Assembly: GCA_016933275.1 (NCBI GenBank)
Contig: JAFGBI010000203.1
Location: 1 to 58,170 of the forward strand
Reading direction: 5' to 3'
Source of the DNA: Polyangiaceae bacterium
GTDB lineage: Bacteria; Myxococcota_A; Polyangia; Polyangiales; Polyangiaceae
DNA length: 58,170 bases
Shown here piece by piece: positions 35,856-43,881 of this stretch (positions are counted from its first letter, which is position 1; each line of letters opens with the position of its first letter). The translations under genes were made by a program, and so were the position numbers. Under the pieces are notes generated by a model. That model did no database searches and had not been told where the DNA came from. It was given only the letters and a program-made list of their open reading frames with translations.

Positions 35856-36686
35856 TCAGTGGACGCCGAGCAGGACGGCGGCGAGTGTTCCCGCGGCAGC
35901 CAGCAGCAACACGGTGAGCAGCGCGCCCGCGGGTGCGATGCTGCCGAGGAGCAGCGCTCGCTGCAGTGCTGGTCCCTCGAGGCGATGCACTCCTCGGAGG
36001 TAGGCAGCGCCAGCGCGTCGAGGTGCGGTCAGACCGAGGGCGATGGCCCGCAGCGCGTCGCGGGGGCCGTCCGTGAGCGCAGTGACCACGACTCCAATGG
36101 GGAGACTGAGCAGATCCCAGCCACAGGCATAGCACCCGAAGCGGAACCCATGGCGGGAACGTCCCGCACGGTGGCGGGCGCCGAAGTCGAGCCCAACCCC
36201 ATGTATCAGGTGAAGGGCAACCATCACCGCCGCCAGCAGCGGAAGGCCGAGAATGGAGCCACGGAGCAGCCAGACTTGCAGGGCGCTGTCCGCGACCACT
36301 GCGCGCGCGAGGTCAGGGAAGATCGCGCTCGCCACGCCGGCCAGAAGCAGCGCGTGCACGGCTACGGTGGTGAGCTCGGCGGTGGCGGCAAAGCGCAGCG
36401 CCGACCCATAGTCCCCGCCCGGCAAGGAGCCGAAGAAGGTCTCGTGCTTGAGCGTGGCGAGCCGCGCGGTGCTCCATAGGCGGCGAATCCAACCGCTCCC
36501 CGGGCGTTCCCACGGGACGATCGCGAAGACCTGGGAGGCGAGATCGTGATCCTCGCATTGCCCGGCGCAATCGCCGCGTCCACAATGCGCGCAGACCACC
36601 GCGGCGGGGAACTCGTCGAGCTCTACCGCGTCGTCGCCGACCTCGGCTCGGTCCAGTTTCGGCGTTCGCAAGCCCCACTCGACCAT
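35856..36686 (-). CDS. Membrane protein with N-terminal zinc-ribbon-like motif
   Basis: 276 residues from ATG 36686 (GAAGG just upstream); an in-frame TTG at 36716 is possible. Near the N-terminus CAHCGRGDCAGQCEDHD gives four Cys in a CX2C...C...C pattern. Then come five or six hydrophobic segments (TTVAVHALLLAGVASAIFPDL, GSILGLPLLAAVMVALHLIHG, DLLSLPIGVVVTALTDG, LLLGSIAPAGALLTVLLLAAAGTLAAVLLG). The pattern resembles YIP1-type membrane proteins seen in Myxococcota, but no catalytic motif is visible. Follows another zinc-ribbon membrane protein gene on the same strand. Confidence 0.65.
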   Translation of the reverse strand: MVEWGLRTPKLDRAEVGDDAVELDEFPAAVVCAHCGRGDCAGQCEDHDLASQVFAIVPWERPGSGWIRRLWSTARLATLKHETFFGSLPGGDYGSALRFAATAELTTVAVHALLLAGVASAIFPDLARAVVADSALQVWLLRGSILGLPLLAAVMVALHLIHGVGLDFGARHRAGRSRHGFRFGCYACGWDLLSLPIGVVVTALTDGPRDALRAIALGLTAPRRAGAAYLRGVHRLEGPALQRALLLGSIAPAGALLTVLLLAAAGTLAAVLLGVH

Positions 36687-36735
36687 CGCCTTCGGATAGC
36701 ACAAAGGGGCGAACAAGGCGAACGCGGCGCCGTGG

Positions 36736-36753
36736 GTGAGCGAAATCGCTCAC
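36736..36753 (-). terminator. Perfect 8-bp hairpin between two membrane-protein genes
   Basis: GTGAGCGA-AA-TCGCTCAC forms a perfect stem with a 2-nt (effectively 4-nt) loop, 50 bp upstream of the ATG at 36686 and 56 bp after the stop at 36809 on the minus strand. It could terminate or attenuate the upstream gene, or be an operator; the compact palindrome fits either. Confidence 0.4.
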
Positions 36754-36808
36754 GTTCGACCACGATGACGAGTGAGATGTGTCCTGGCCGCCGTGGCACC
36801 GCTCACGG

Positions 36809-37474
36809 TCAGTGCAGGGCTACCCCGGGGGGAGCCCGCTCGTCACGAGTGCCGGGCGGTGGAGGCCGTGGGGTCTCCCGCGGAAGAGGGCCGCCGAAGC
36901 GCAGTCCAAAGGCGATCCCCAGGGCGCTGACGACGGCGCTCGCATACAGCCCGAGGCCCCACTCGTACTCGTATCGGACCAACGGCGAGCCGCGCGGCGG
37001 CAGGGCCGCCAGCATTGCCACCTCTACTGCGGTCATGGCGGCGAAGACGGTGACGATCGCACGGACCCCCCGCATTTTACGCACGGTGCGTCGCGTGAGC
37101 ACCAAGGGAACGAGGACGAGCCACGCTGCCGCGCCGCCCCACAACCAACCGGAACCCCGGCGGGCGAGGAGATAGCCGCTGATCGACTCTTCGTATGGCT
37201 CCACCAACTCGACCCACGGCATGGTGAAGGCAACGAGACCGAGCACGCCCAACAGGAGGAGGACTCCCCGCGAGCGGCCCAAGAAGAACCACGAGACCAC
37301 CCGGTCCTCGGGCAGGGTGAGCTCCGCCTCCGCTGCTTCCTCAGCGATGGCGTCCGCGGAGGGGGGCAGCCGGTCGAGCGGCTTCAAGGTCACCCCGCAG
37401 TCGGGGCAGACGCGAATGCCTTCCCGGCTCCCAAAGAGGGCGCGACAGAATGGGCAGGCTAGGAGGCTTGACAC
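36809..37474 (-). CDS. Zinc-ribbon membrane protein of unknown function
   Basis: 221 residues from GTG 37474 (VSSLLACPFCRALFG). A classic zinc ribbon opens the protein: CPFC...CPDC (LLACPFCRALFGSREGIRVCPDCGVTLKP). Four membrane helices follow (GVLLLLGVLGLVAFTMPWVEL, LLWGGAAAWLVLVPLVL, AIVTVFAAMTAVEVAMLAAL, LYASAVVSALGIAFGL), ending in a Pro-rich tail. Divergent from rnc, with 92 bp between the starts. No family name can be given. Confidence 0.65.
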   Translation of the reverse strand: MSSLLACPFCRALFGSREGIRVCPDCGVTLKPLDRLPPSADAIAEEAAEAELTLPEDRVVSWFFLGRSRGVLLLLGVLGLVAFTMPWVELVEPYEESISGYLLARRGSGWLWGGAAAWLVLVPLVLTRRTVRKMRGVRAIVTVFAAMTAVEVAMLAALPPRGSPLVRYEYEWGLGLYASAVVSALGIAFGLRFGGPLPRETPRPPPPGTRDERAPPGVALH

Positions 37475-37566
37475 GAGCCGAGGATACCCGGAATAAGCCC
37501 CGCCCGCAGGCCCCACCCTGGCAGTCCCTACCCGGAGGGAGCGGGGAGCGCTACCTTCGACCTCAT

Positions 37567-38295
37567 ATGGTTGACGAGATCACCAGCACGTTGGGGCTTG
37601 CAGCGGACGCGCCGCACCTGCTCGAGGCACTCACCCACCCGAGCTTCGCCAACGAGCGCCCAGGTACCAAGGACAACCAGCGCCTCGAATTCCTCGGCGA
37701 CTCCGTGTTGGGCTTCTGCACCAGCGAGGTCCTTTTCGCGCGCTTTCCGACGGCGGACGAGGGTACGTTGACGCGGTTGCGCGCGGGACTGGTAAACGAT
37801 GAGGCGCTCGCCGAGTGGGGGCGGTCGAGGCGGCTCGCCGAGTCGCTCCGCCTCGGGCGCGGCGCGACGGCGAGTGGCCTTGGCGAGAGCACCAACGTGC
37901 TTGCGGACGCCGTCGAGGCGCTCATCGCTGCCGCCTTCCTGGATGGGGGCCTCGAGGCAGCGCGCCACGCCGTGCGCCGAATCATCGAGGACCGGCTGGG
38001 GGCGCTGGATCCGATCGCGGTGCATGATGCGAAGAGCGAGCTTCAAGAGAGGGTTCAGGCGAGCGGTCAGGCCGCGCCGCATTACGCCGTCGTGGCAAGC
38101 GGGGGACCCGCGCACGAGCCATGGTTCGAAGTGGAGGTTCGCGTTGGGGGGCGGGTCCTCGGCAGTGGCAACGGCAGGTCGAAACGGGCGGCGGAGCGGG
38201 CGGCGGCGACCGCGGCGCTCGATTCGGAAACGTGGCAGCCTCCGGCAGAGGCGCGCAAGCACGAGGCAGCACATGGACACAACGACGAGGAGTAG
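37567..38295 (+). CDS. rnc: Ribonuclease III
   Basis: 242 residues from ATG 37567 (MVDEITSTLGLA). The RNase III signature NQRLEFLGDSVLG (~37-49) carries the catalytic Glu and Asp, and DAVEALIAAAFLDGG (~115-129) the second acidic set. The C-terminal ~70 residues are a double-stranded RNA-binding domain (DAKSELQERVQASGQAAPHYAVV, GRSKRAAERAAATAAL). It processes rRNA precursors and structured RNAs. The gene's 3' end overlaps the next ORF by 23 bp in another frame. Confidence 0.95.
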   Translation: MVDEITSTLGLAADAPHLLEALTHPSFANERPGTKDNQRLEFLGDSVLGFCTSEVLFARFPTADEGTLTRLRAGLVNDEALAEWGRSRRLAESLRLGRGATASGLGESTNVLADAVEALIAAAFLDGGLEAARHAVRRIIEDRLGALDPIAVHDAKSELQERVQASGQAAPHYAVVASGGPAHEPWFEVEVRVGGRVLGSGNGRSKRAAERAAATAALDSETWQPPAEARKHEAAHGHNDEE

Positions 38296-38713
38296 CCGTT
38301 CCGCCCCATCGCGGCGGGCCTTCGTAGCTGGCTTGGTGATCCTTCCCGTGGTTCTGGCGGCTCGTCGTGCCGAGGCCGGCAGCTACCTCGATCGCGCGGC
38401 GCTGCTGACAGGGCAGGCCGTGAGGGAGGCGGAGTACCTTCGGGTACGGCTTTCCGATCGCGAGCTCGCGCGGACCATCCTGCGGTTGGCAACGGCGCGG
38501 TCCAAGGCGGCCAGCACGATGTTGGTCCCACCGGAGGTGAGCAAGGCCCATCCGCATCTGCTGCTCGTGCTGGCGAGCTACGAACGCGCCGCGGGTGCAG
38601 CCGCGGAAGGGGACGGCGGGCGTTTTCTCACGGCGGTGGCGCAGGCACGGGAAGAGGAACAGATCCTACGTGGCGTGCTTCGCCAGCTGGGCTGGACCTT
38701 GCCCCGATACTGA
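38273..38713 (+). CDS. Small exported protein of unknown function (Tat-like signal)
   Basis: 146 residues from ATG 38273. The start MDTTTRSSRSAPSRRAFVAGLVILPVVLAARRAEA has a twin-arginine-like SRRAFVAG followed by a hydrophobic stretch and an AEA-type cleavage site. The mature ~110 residues are helical (YLDRAALLTGQAVREAEYLRVRLSDRELARTILRLATARSKAASTML; AEGDGGRFLTAVAQAREEEQILRGVLRQ) without a family match. It overlaps the rnc 3' end by 23 bp, so the two are probably co-transcribed. The stop is 18 bp before a full dispersed repeat. Confidence 0.65.
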   Translation: MDTTTRSSRSAPSRRAFVAGLVILPVVLAARRAEAGSYLDRAALLTGQAVREAEYLRVRLSDRELARTILRLATARSKAASTMLVPPEVSKAHPHLLLVLASYERAAGAAAEGDGGRFLTAVAQAREEEQILRGVLRQLGWTLPRY

Positions 38714-38730
38714 GGTTGCCGGATCCTGCC

Positions 38731-38890
38731 CTAGAGCAGCAATCAGGTTGATTGCCGCGTCAAATCAATGACATAGAGCACCGAACCGGCAGCAGACCCC
38801 ACCAGAGGCAGCGCTGGAAATGCGTGCTCGCCTCGCATGGACGCGTTTTCAGTGCTGCCGTTGCGGTTGGCAACCTGATCGGTGCTCTAG
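38731..38890 (+). repeat. Dispersed 160-bp element, copy 6
   Basis: Full length with ends CTAGAGCAGCAATCAGGTTG and CTGATCGGTGCTCTAG. The left hairpin has one mismatch (ttgccgc). The long hairpin arms differ by several G-U-compatible changes (ctggaaatgcgtgc versus ggacgcgttttcag). It lies between the 3' end of the Tat-exported protein gene (18 bp) and the PpiC-type gene, and its right CTAG gives the latter's TAG stop (complement of 38887-38889). Confidence 0.95.
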
Positions 38891-39882
38891 CGAAGCCCGC
38901 GGTCCGTAGGCTGAGGACCACCAGAGGTCTGGGGCGCGACCACCGAGAGGACGGGTGGGGGCAGAGCCGGCGCCTCCGGCTGGGGTAGGGACGGGACCAG
39001 CTCGAGCGCGGCGGGGTCGCCAAGCTCGAGGTGCTTCGTGCGAAGGGAGGTGATGAGGCGGCGAACCTCGCGATCGAGCCTCTCGCGCTCCAAGGCACCG
39101 CGGATGATTGGGTCGACCTCGGAGCGCGGCGGATGGGTTGCGGGGAGGGTCCCCCGTCGCCAGACGACGGCCAGATACTTCCCTTCGGGTACCGGCTCGG
39201 GCACGAGCTCGCCGTCGCGGACCTCGGCGGCGGCCGCAAAAAGCGCGGGGTCCACCCGTACGGTCGGTACGTCCGTTCGCCCATCGGGGTAGATGAAGCC
39301 GAGCTCTCCCTTGCGCATTGCCGTCGCCTTGTCGCGGGAACGTTCGCGAGCGAGCTCGCTCCACCGACGGGGTCCGTCCACACCGCGGGCGGCGGCGAGG
39401 ACGGCTCGGGCGGCTGCATCGTCGTCGACCAGGATGCGCCAGACGCGAAGGCGTTGCGGGCGCTCGAAGCGCTCGCGGTTCGAGGTGTAGTATCGCTCGA
39501 TGTCGGCGGCGGTTACCGGGTTCTTCGCGGCGAGCTCGCGTCGGAGATCGTCGACGAGCGCGCGTCGAAGGGTCTCGCGGATCGCATCCGCGGCCATCGG
39601 GGAGTCGCCGAGGCCGCGTCGGCGAGCCTCGGCCGCGAGGAGGAGCTCAGGGACCAGGACCGTGTCCAGGAAGCGGTGCGGGATGTCCTCGGCGAGCGGG
39701 GCCAAGGATCGGCGTTGGAACTCCGGGAGCTCGGCAAGGCGCTCTTCGATGGCACGGGCCGACGCCGTCAGGGGACCGACCCGGACACAGGGGACGTCGT
39801 CGGCCGCGGCGCTCAGCCCGGGGGCCAGGGAAGCAACCACGAGTAGGCGCCAGGTGCTGGGGGACCGAGACGGGACCCGCAT
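38887..39882 (-). CDS. Periplasmic PpiC/parvulin-type peptidyl-prolyl isomerase
   Basis: 331 residues from ATG 39882. Signal peptide MRVPSRSPSTWRLLVVASLAPGLSAAA. A SurA-like helical N-domain (LAEDIPHRFLDTVLVPELLLAAEARRRG ... VTAADIERYYTSNRERF) precedes a degenerate rotamase domain (LRVWRILVDDDAAARAVLAA ... WSELARERSRDKATAMRKGELGFIYPDG), matching the parvulin order of I-L-(V/L) strand, S.D..(S/T)..(K/R).GGDLG and the family's GELG. It probably assists outer-membrane or exported protein folding. It follows the DNA methyltransferase gene after 51 bp; the stop is provided by the dispersed repeat. Confidence 0.8.
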   Translation of the reverse strand: MRVPSRSPSTWRLLVVASLAPGLSAAADDVPCVRVGPLTASARAIEERLAELPEFQRRSLAPLAEDIPHRFLDTVLVPELLLAAEARRRGLGDSPMAADAIRETLRRALVDDLRRELAAKNPVTAADIERYYTSNRERFERPQRLRVWRILVDDDAAARAVLAAARGVDGPRRWSELARERSRDKATAMRKGELGFIYPDGRTDVPTVRVDPALFAAAAEVRDGELVPEPVPEGKYLAVVWRRGTLPATHPPRSEVDPIIRGALERERLDREVRRLITSLRTKHLELGDPAALELVPSLPQPEAPALPPPVLSVVAPQTSGGPQPTDRGLR

Positions 39883-39933
39883 GGGGACCCCTTAGGCGAC
39901 GTCGGGGCGATGGGCAAGTGCGGCCCGGGGGCG

Positions 39934-40947
39934 TCAGCCAGCGAGGGCCCTCGTGCGAAAGACGACCCGCTCCTCGAGCGGGTGGACCCCCAGGCCACGG
40001 AGTCGGCGTCGCGTAATTTCGAGCGCCGCCGCGCTCTCGTCTATCCCGACGACGCGTCGGCCGAGCTTGGTCGCGACCACCAGGGTGGTTCCGCTCCCAG
40101 CACAGGGATCGAGGACGAGATCACCGGGATGGGTGCAGGCCTCCAGGAGCCGAGAGAGGAGGGCCTCGGGCTTCTGTGTGGGGTAGCCGGTCCGTTCGCG
40201 CGCCACCGGCGCGACGATGCCGATCTCCCAGACGTCACCGAGGGGCGTGCCGGGGGTGGCCTCCTCGACCGTGCTCGATCGGCGACGACGGCCGAGGTCG
40301 TCTACCACGGCGCGCTGGCGGCGGTCTCCCCAAGTCGCAATCGTGCTGGGCGCGAGCGGTTCGTAGAGCTGCCGGAAACGGGGCGCGACGGTCGCGTCGC
40401 GGACGTAACGGAGCAGGACATCGTGGACGCGCTGGAAGTTCGGAGTCTTCGAGGGCCAGCGACGGTATCGCCAGATGATCTCACTCGCGAAGCAGTCGGG
40501 ACCAAACACCTCGTCACCGAGGACCTTCACGTAGTGGCTCGTCTTCGGGTCGACGTGGACCACGAGGGACCCGTCCGGAGTGACGAGGTCGCGCGCCACC
40601 ACGAGGCGCGCCCGAAGCGCCGACAGATACTGGTCGAGCCCCTCCCAGCGGTCATCGAAGGCCGGGACCACTCCGCGGATGATCTCGCCGCTCGCCCGAT
40701 CGAGCTGCCGCCGGACAAGGTGGTGCTGGCGTTTGGTGAAGAACGGCGGATCGAGGTAGACGAGGGCGAACGACGAGGGGGCACGCGCCCGAAGCGCGCG
40801 GAGGGCGTGCAGGTTGTCGCCCTGGATGAGCATGCAGGCGGGGTGCCCGGGGCGAGCCACCTCGAGGGCAGGCGTCGGTCCGGGGTCCGCGGGGTCGGGT
40901 CCTTTTCCTGGCCACTCCAAGTGCACACAAGGTCGGGGGGGGACCAT
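39934..40947 (-). CDS. Orphan beta-class DNA methyltransferase (adenine-type DPPF motif)
   Basis: 337 residues from ATG 40947 (MVPPRPCVHLEW). Catalytic motif IV is LDPPFFTKRQH (~70) and the SAM-binding motif I, VLDPCAGSGTTLVVA, is near residue 290, the beta-class order; GYPTQKPEALLSRLLEA directly before motif I is the usual motif X/region. DPP(F/Y) type methylases usually modify adenine N6. No restriction endonuclease is nearby. The start is divergent from trpS (104 bp apart). It is unrelated in detail to the methylase at 20981. Confidence 0.88.
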   Translation of the reverse strand: MVPPRPCVHLEWPGKGPDPADPGPTPALEVARPGHPACMLIQGDNLHALRALRARAPSSFALVYLDPPFFTKRQHHLVRRQLDRASGEIIRGVVPAFDDRWEGLDQYLSALRARLVVARDLVTPDGSLVVHVDPKTSHYVKVLGDEVFGPDCFASEIIWRYRRWPSKTPNFQRVHDVLLRYVRDATVAPRFRQLYEPLAPSTIATWGDRRQRAVVDDLGRRRRSSTVEEATPGTPLGDVWEIGIVAPVARERTGYPTQKPEALLSRLLEACTHPGDLVLDPCAGSGTTLVVATKLGRRVVGIDESAAALEITRRRLRGLGVHPLEERVVFRTRALAG

Positions 40948-41050
40948 CGGAACGAAATCGTAACGAGGGCCCGGAACGCAGGGCCAAGAAAGGCGGGGGA
41001 CAACGGCGGGTTGCGCGGGCCCGCGCGAGGTTGTACCCGTGGGACCCAGA

Positions 41051-42055
41051 ATGAGCGACCGGCCGCGCATCTTCTCTGCCATGCAACCAACGGGCGAGCT
41101 TCACCTGGGAAACTACCTGGGGGCGCTACGGCAGTGGGTTGCGACGACGCGGTCCGGAGAGTTCGACCCGATCTACTGCATCGTGGACGCGCACGCGACG
41201 ACTGTTGAGTACGACCCGCGCGAGATGCCGACGCGCACCTTCGAGACCGCGCTCACGTACCTGGCAGCCGGGCTGGATCCAGAGCGCGCCATCGTGTTCG
41301 TCCAGAGCGACGTGGCCGAGCACTTGGAGCTCACGTGGTATCTCGGGACGGTCACGGCGATGGGCGATCTCCACCGCATGACGCAATTCAAGGAGAAGAG
41401 CGAGCAGCACAAACAGAACATCAACTCAGGGCTTTTCACGTACCCCGTGCTCATGGCCGCGGACATCCTTCTCTATCGCGCCACGGTCGTGCCGGTGGGC
41501 AATGACCAGGTGCAACATCTCGAGCTCGCGCGGGAGATCGGGCGGAGGTTCAATGCTCGCTTCGGCGCGGTGTTCCCGGAGCCGGTCCCGCGCCTCTCGA
41601 CGACCCCTCGCATCATGGGCCTCGACGGGAAGTCGAAGATGAGCAAGACGAGGGGGAACACCATCGGCCTGTTCGACGAGCCGCGCGCAGTCGAGAAGAA
41701 GCTGAAGGGCGCGTTCACCGACGAAGCGAAGCTGCGCCGCGGCGATCCGGGCCGCCCGGAGATCTGTAACATCTTCACCATCCATCGTGCCCTGACTCCC
41801 GAGAGTGAGGTGGCCGCAATCGACCGGGATTGTCGGACCGGCGCGCTGGGCTGCGGGGAGTGCAAGCAGCGCTGCGCGGCGGTGGTGGTGGAGGAACTCG
41901 CGCCAATCCGGACCCGCGGCCTCGAACTCAAGGCGAACCGGGTTCAGGTGATCGAGACCCTCAGAGAGGGGGCCGCTCGCGCTCGCGCCATTGCCTCGAG
42001 GACGATGGCGGACGTCCGTCGCGCGATGGGGCTCTCGACGGCGGGGATGGAGTGA
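41051..42055 (+). CDS. trpS: Tryptophanyl-tRNA synthetase
   Basis: 334 residues from ATG 41051 (MSDRPRIFSAMQPTGELHLGNYLG). Class I signature HLGN in TGELHLGNYLGALRQW and KMSKT in GLDGKSKMSKTRGNTI are intact, with GDLHRMTQFKEKSEQ and VPVGNDQVQHLELAREI, all diagnostic of TrpRS. Residues 256-280 carry four Cys (CRTGALGCGECKQRC), which is seen in a subset of bacterial TrpRS. Charges tRNA-Trp in the cytoplasm. Its stop overlaps a possible GTG start of the following lipoprotein gene. Confidence 0.96.
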   Translation: MSDRPRIFSAMQPTGELHLGNYLGALRQWVATTRSGEFDPIYCIVDAHATTVEYDPREMPTRTFETALTYLAAGLDPERAIVFVQSDVAEHLELTWYLGTVTAMGDLHRMTQFKEKSEQHKQNINSGLFTYPVLMAADILLYRATVVPVGNDQVQHLELAREIGRRFNARFGAVFPEPVPRLSTTPRIMGLDGKSKMSKTRGNTIGLFDEPRAVEKKLKGAFTDEAKLRRGDPGRPEICNIFTIHRALTPESEVAAIDRDCRTGALGCGECKQRCAAVVVEELAPIRTRGLELKANRVQVIETLREGAARARAIASRTMADVRRAMGLSTAGME

Positions 42056-42600
42056 GGCGCGTGGGGGCGGCGCGCGATCCTCGCGACGCCCAAGGGCCGA
42101 CGGCCGGAGCTTGGCGTCGGCGAAGGCGTCCCGTCGGATCCTGCTCGATCCGTCGCGGGATGTGCCTCCTGTTGTTCGGTCCCGTGCTGGGGTGCGAACA
42201 ACAGGAGGCAGACGAGCGCCCCGAAGGGGTGGTGGAGGAGTTTGTCGCTCGGATGAACCGAGTGCACGGCGACCCCAGGGCCGCGCGGGCCGCCTACGAG
42301 CTATTGTGGGCCGAAGGACGTCAGAACCTCGCCGACCGCGCGAAGCGAGCGAGTGCGGTCACGGGGCAGAAGCTCGCCCCTGAGGACATGCTCGCGCCGT
42401 CCCGGTTGTGGATGCGGGAGACGCCGAGGAAGCTGTCGGCTCGCGTGGCCGGCAGTTGGGCCGAGGTGATCGTCACGACCGACGACCCAGCCAGCGGACC
42501 GCACGCAATCCGGTGCGTCGAGGAAGACGGTCGATGGCGGGTGGCACTCGAGCTACCGCAGCTCGCTCCCATCGAGCATCGCTCGGAACCGCGGCGCTGA
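42052..42600 (+). CDS. Putative lipoprotein
   Basis: 182 residues from GTG 42052, which overlaps the trpS TGA (GTGA); ATG 42160 is an alternative but leaves only MCLLLFGPVLGC, with no charged n-region, ahead of the lipobox Cys. The Arg-rich stretch RRRRRPVGSCSIRRG then hydrophobic MCLLLFGPVLGC fits a lipoprotein signal with an extended n-region. The rest (EGVVEEFVARMNRVHGDPRAARAAYELLW, ARVAGSWAEVIVTTDDP, VEEDGRWRVALELP) resembles a small NTF2-like/DUF4878-type fold; this is inference. Confidence 0.55.
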   Translation: MRRVGAARDPRDAQGPTAGAWRRRRRPVGSCSIRRGMCLLLFGPVLGCEQQEADERPEGVVEEFVARMNRVHGDPRAARAAYELLWAEGRQNLADRAKRASAVTGQKLAPEDMLAPSRLWMRETPRKLSARVAGSWAEVIVTTDDPASGPHAIRCVEEDGRWRVALELPQLAPIEHRSEPRR

Positions 42601-42645
42601 ACGCTCTCCCAGCCAAACCAGGGTCGGTGCCCGGGACCAAATGCA

Positions 42646-42693
42646 CCTTCACCCTCCGCTTCGGCGGTTGCTGCCGAGCGCAGAGGGTGAAGG
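42646..42693. terminator. Long hairpin between convergent genes
   Basis: CCTTCACCCTC and GAGGGTGAAGG form an 11-bp perfect outer stem with an inner TCGGC/GCCGA pairing, giving a ~48-nt structure between the lipoprotein gene and carD, which converge. Probable bidirectional terminator. Confidence 0.7.
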
Positions 42694-42758
42694 ACATTCG
42701 AGAACCGATAGGGTGGCGAGTCCGACCAGGCTGGCCCCGTCGGGTTCGTTCGGCCCGG

Positions 42759-43265
42759 TCAGTTGGAGAAGAAGATCGCCTCGATCTGATTCTTCACGTC
42801 TTCTTCAGTCTGCTCGCGGGCGATAGAAATCTCCTTCACGATGAGCGAACGCGCGGTGTCGAGCATGCGCCGTTCGCCAAAGGAGAGTTGCTTGTTGGCC
42901 TTCAAACGATAGAGATCGCGAAGAACCTCGGCGACGTCGTAGATCGACCCAGTCTTGATCTTGTCCATGAAACCGCGGTAGCGACGATTCCAGGTTTGGG
43001 TATCGAAACCGATGGTGCGCTCGCGCAAGATATCGAAGATTTCGCGGATCTCCTGCTCACTGATCACCTGCCGGAGGCCAACGGCGTTGGCGTTCGAAAC
43101 GGGGACCATGATCTTTCGATCGGTATCCAGGATCCGCAGCACATAGAAGCGCTGACGAGCGCCGGCGATATCCTTCTCGTCGATACTGATCACCTCCGCT
43201 ACACCTTGCGCGGGGTAAACAGCCTTGTCGCCGACCTTGAACTCAACTTCCTGGGTTGACTGCAT
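42759..43265 (-). CDS. cdnL: CarD/CdnL-family RNA polymerase-binding regulator
   Basis: 168 residues from ATG 43265, preceded by AGGAG with 5-nt spacing. The N-terminal RNAP-interacting domain (FKVGDKAVYPAQGVAEVISIDEKD, FYVLRILDTDRKIMVPV) and the helical C-domain that binds promoter DNA (FDTQTWNRRYRGFMDKIKTGSIYDVAEVLRDLYRLKANKQLSFGERRMLDTARSLIVKEISIA) match CdnL of myxobacteria and CarD of actinobacteria. It stabilises the open complex at rRNA and other promoters and is essential in Myxococcus. Base composition is noticeably lower in GC than neighbouring genes, consistent with conservation. Long 5' leader downstream of a consensus promoter at 43520. Confidence 0.93.
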   Translation of the reverse strand: MQSTQEVEFKVGDKAVYPAQGVAEVISIDEKDIAGARQRFYVLRILDTDRKIMVPVSNANAVGLRQVISEQEIREIFDILRERTIGFDTQTWNRRYRGFMDKIKTGSIYDVAEVLRDLYRLKANKQLSFGERRMLDTARSLIVKEISIAREQTEEDVKNQIEAIFFSN

Positions 43266-43519
43266 GACTTCTCCTTGTGGCGCGCCAGCACTCGGCGCGA
43301 GACGACGACGCCGCGTACTGACAGCGCCATCGCGAAACCGACCTTCTTCAAGCTCCGGCGGACGACCGGTTGCGTGTACGACGCATCGGCAGAGACTCAC
43401 GGGGAAAACTGCTCACCTGTCTGAACCATTCGCGGCGTTCGAAACGCTCGTGGGAGCTCGGCTCCCATCGAGATGAGCTACCACCCCGGTAACTGCGGTT
43501 AGGGGTCGCCAGGCGCGAA

Positions 43520-43548
43520 ACTCTAATCGGTGATTTCTCTTCTGTCAA
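43520..43548 (-). promoter_or_regulatory. Sigma-70 type promoter upstream of carD/cdnL
   Basis: On the minus strand, TTGACA (43548-43543), a 17-bp spacer and TAGAGT (43525-43520) form a near-consensus housekeeping promoter, followed by ~250 nt of leader before the carD ATG. Confidence 0.7.
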
Positions 43549-43717
43549 CATCTCTCTGGCCTTCCCCCGCTTCGCACGAAATTCCATCACGCGAAACCGA
43601 ACCCTCGGTGGGCTCGGGGCGAGTGAGACGCCAGGGGTGGCGAAGCGTGCAGGATCCGAAGGGGCTGTCAGGTTAGAACCAACGGGGAGGCCAGGATAAT
43701 CCTGGATCTCGTGCTTC

Positions 43718-43877
43718 CTAGAGCAGCAATCAGGTTGATTGCTGCGTCAAATCAACAACCTAGAGCACAGAACCGGCAGCAGACCCCTCCAGAGGCAGCG
43801 CTGGAAATGCGCCCTCGCCTCGCACGGACGCGTTTCCAGCGCTGCCGTTGCTGTCGGCAACCGGATCGGTGCTCTAT
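43718..43877 (+). repeat. Dispersed 160-bp element, copy 7
   Basis: CTAGAGCAGCAATCAGGTTG at the left; the right end reads CCGGATCGGTGCTCTAT with the last base changed. The internal copy of the terminal motif is CTAGAGCACAGAACCGG. Both hairpins are intact. Lies between the carD upstream region and the 3' end of the small Arg-rich ORF at 43882. Confidence 0.95.
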
Positions 43878-43881
43878 TCCG

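Noticed and set aside
43348..43590. 80-codon minus-strand ORF in the carD leader
   Set aside because: It begins before the mapped consensus promoter of carD and has no recognisable domain; a leader peptide is possible but not supported.
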